Positions 5,834 to 7,188 of a stretch of 7,188 nucleotides of DNA are shown here, piece after piece (the stretch's first letter is position 1; each line of letters starts with the position of its first letter). Origin of the DNA: an uncultured Saprospiraceae bacterium. GTDB lineage: Bacteria > Bacteroidota > Bacteroidia > Chitinophagales > Saprospiraceae. The notes beneath the pieces were generated by a model. It saw only the letters and a program-made list of their open reading frames with translations. It did no database searches and was not told the DNA's origin. The translations under genes were made by a program, and so were the position numbers. Location of the stretch: contig CALDEO010000296.1 in NCBI GenBank assembly GCA_937942465.1, positions 1-7,188 of the forward strand, given 5' to 3'.

Positions 5834-6466
5834 ATGAATTTGATTAGTACTAATAATATAGATACGGTACTCAATAAATTACATGAAGATTCTAAAAATG
5901 ACCAACGAAAGATTGCGGAAAGTGTATTGCAATCTTCTTTTCGTCCCATGGTGCCTTCTGACTTTGAGCATGTATATCTCCCAATCACTAAGAATCAAGG
6001 GGAGTCGATAAGAGAACTTATAGTCATGAATCAATGTAAGTACGTAGTGGAGTTTGGGACCTCTTTTGGTATTTCGACTATTTATTTGGCAGATGGTGTT
6101 CGTCAAACCGGAGGTAAGGTCATCACAACAGAATTAATAGAATCTAAGGCAATAAAAGCCATGCACAATCTTAGTAATGCCAACTTGAGTAAATATGTTG
6201 AAGTAAAAATTGGCAATGCGATACAAACACTTAAAGCATATAATGGACCGATTGACTTTTTATTCCTTGATGGCTGGAAGGATTTGTATTTGCCATTATT
6301 TCAAATGTTAGAACCTCTGTTTCACATTGATACTATGATCTATGCGGATAACATGGATATGGAAGCTACAAGAGTCTATGCTGACTATATATTGACTAAT
6401 ACGGATCGTTATACAACACAATCGATTGATAATGGGAAAGGATTCCTTACTCATATGGTCAATTAA
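5834..6466 (+). CDS. SAM-dependent O-methyltransferase (COMT/CCoAOMT-like)
   Basis: The 210-residue protein has the class I Rossmann methyltransferase layout. Motif I is VVEFGTSFGISTIYLA at 71-86, with the acidic strand-2 end at E100 in VITTELIES. A later motif, GNAIQTLK (127-134), precedes the strand IDFLFLDGWKDLY (140-152) and the strand MIYADNM (168-174). In metal-dependent catechol-type O-methyltransferases the Mg ligands are an Asp after strand 4 and an Asp-Asn pair after strand 5; here D146 and D172-N173 fill these positions. It should therefore be a metal-dependent O-methyltransferase of the COG4122 kind, acting in the cytoplasm on a vicinal-hydroxyl or similar acceptor that cannot be named. 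The A/G-rich stretch AAAAGAGG touches the ATG directly, too close for a normal Shine-Dalgarno sequence. It stands alone between a terminator and a 113-bp gap. Confidence 0.85.
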   Translation: MNLISTNNIDTVLNKLHEDSKNDQRKIAESVLQSSFRPMVPSDFEHVYLPITKNQGESIRELIVMNQCKYVVEFGTSFGISTIYLADGVRQTGGKVITTELIESKAIKAMHNLSNANLSKYVEVKIGNAIQTLKAYNGPIDFLFLDGWKDLYLPLFQMLEPLFHIDTMIYADNMDMEATRVYADYILTNTDRYTTQSIDNGKGFLTHMVN

Positions 6467-6516
6467 TAGAAAGTAAACGAATCCATACTGCTGACCTAAA
6501 GTTACAATGGGCTTTA

Positions 6517-6547
6517 TATTCTCAAATAGTAATTATTCTCAAATAGT
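6517..6547 (+). repeat. 14-bp direct repeat upstream of the Crp/Fnr-family gene
   Basis: TATTCTCAAATAGT occurs at 6517-6530 and exactly again at 6534-6547, separated by AAT, with a 17-bp period. It lies 33-63 bases upstream of the first ATG of the Crp/Fnr-family gene, where an operator or promoter is expected. It may be a paired binding site for an activator, perhaps the gene's own product, or just a small duplication. Confidence 0.6.
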
Positions 6548-6579
6548 GATGGAGTCCTACCCAAATATAATGTGATCCG

Positions 6580-7185
6580 ATGTTACAAGATTTCAAAATC
6601 ATAACTATGTATGATAAATTAAAGAAGCTTCTTGATGGTGATAATGATCAATGTGATGAGAATTTATGGATAGAAATGAAAACGAATTCTAAACTGTTAA
6701 CCTTAAAAAAGAAAGAAGTTTTAGTAAGTATAGGGAGCACAAAGAAGTACGTATATTTTGTTGCTGAAGGTAGTCTTGTTACTTCCACCGTATCGACAGA
6801 GGGAGAAAATAAAACCGTATGGTTTCATCTAGATGACTTATTCTATATGGCTACTTGTACCGACAGTTACTTTGATGGGACACCTACCAAGTTCGAATTG
6901 AAGGCACTAGAAAAATCTACAGTCATTAGATTTAGTAAGGAGAGTTTTGATGCTTGGATATTGAAGTATCCATCATTTAATCGATTCTATATTGAGGGTA
7001 TTACCAAGGACAGTCTCTTGATGCAAGAACTAAGAACGCTTAAACTAATATCCTCAACAAAAGAATTTATAGCAATACTACAAGATAAACACCCATCACT
7101 TGTCAAAAGAGTATCATCAAAGAATATGGCTCATTTTTTAGGTATTAGCCCAGAATGGTACAGTAAGTTGAAGAATCAAAAGTAG
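6580..7185 (+). CDS. Crp/Fnr-family transcriptional regulator
   Basis: The protein has up to 201 residues, or 192 from the second ATG at 6607 (MYDKLKKLL), which fits the family start better. The N-terminal half (about 30-125) follows the cyclic-nucleotide-binding beta-roll, with VLVSIGSTKKYVYFVAEGSL (48-66 region) leading into GENKTVWFHLDDLFY and a late strand TVIRFSKESFDAWI. A long helix (about 133-160) is the usual dimer interface, and a short winged-helix end has VSSKNMAHFLGISPEWYSKL at 178-197 as the recognition helix region. The cAMP-contact motif GE-x-x-x-x-R(S/T) of Crp is not present, and there is no N-terminal cysteine set for an Fe-S cluster, so the effector is probably neither cAMP nor oxygen via Fe-S. 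The HTH is short but typical of many Bacteroidota members. The stop lies 3 bases before the window end, so the gene appears complete. Its targets are unknown. Confidence 0.85.
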   Translation: MLQDFKIITMYDKLKKLLDGDNDQCDENLWIEMKTNSKLLTLKKKEVLVSIGSTKKYVYFVAEGSLVTSTVSTEGENKTVWFHLDDLFYMATCTDSYFDGTPTKFELKALEKSTVIRFSKESFDAWILKYPSFNRFYIEGITKDSLLMQELRTLKLISSTKEFIAILQDKHPSLVKRVSSKNMAHFLGISPEWYSKLKNQK

Positions 7186-7188
7186 TCT

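Noticed and set aside
1..7188. A defence island or mobile element.
   Set aside because: No nuclease, transposase, integrase, reverse transcriptase, toxin-antitoxin pair, CRISPR repeats or terminal repeats were seen. The TPR protein and the dgt tail alone do not support such a claim.

Overview
The window looks like chromosomal DNA of a free-living Bacteroidota member, probably a marine flavobacterium-like organism. The evidence is low GC, coding starts preceded by A-rich stretches rather than clear Shine-Dalgarno sequences, TAnnTTTG-type -7 promoter boxes, hairpin terminators of the GGCTG...CAGCC kind common in that phylum, and lipoproteins with short D-rich tails after the lipid cysteine. This is inference from style; no taxonomic marker gene is present.

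Layout, left to right. The window opens with the last 48 codons of a dNTP triphosphohydrolase (dgt-like), followed by a hairpin. Next is a cytoplasmic all-TPR protein on the + strand. A Tat-exported ABM-like (dimeric alpha/beta barrel) protein lies on the - strand. It is divergent from a small + strand ketosteroid-isomerase-like protein whose three catalytic positions appear intact. The 152-bp divergent promoter region holds a perfect 14-bp palindrome and a -7 box. A Pro-, Gly- and Trp-free helical protein follows, flanked upstream by a nested inverted repeat and downstream by a terminator. An AraC-family regulator then precedes a tight two-gene lipoprotein unit: an unrecognised lipoprotein, and one with two tandem SnoaL/NTF2-like domains. 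That unit ends at a strong hairpin. The window closes with a metal-dependent-type O-methyltransferase and a divergent member of the Crp/Fnr family preceded by a 14-bp direct repeat.

How the parts fit: most of the genes are small single-domain proteins of the kind that act on small organic molecules (ABM-like, KSI-like, SnoaL-like, O-methyltransferase), interspersed with two one-component transcription factors. I see no transposase, integrase, tRNA, CRISPR array, toxin-antitoxin pair or recognisable defence system. Terminators or long gaps separate most genes, so this is mainly a row of independent transcription units. The only clear operon is the lipoprotein pair, and AraC control of it is plausible by position. 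The points most worth a second look are the divergent ABM/KSI pair with its palindrome, the duplicated-domain lipoprotein with its unknown partner, and the two repeat structures in non-coding DNA.
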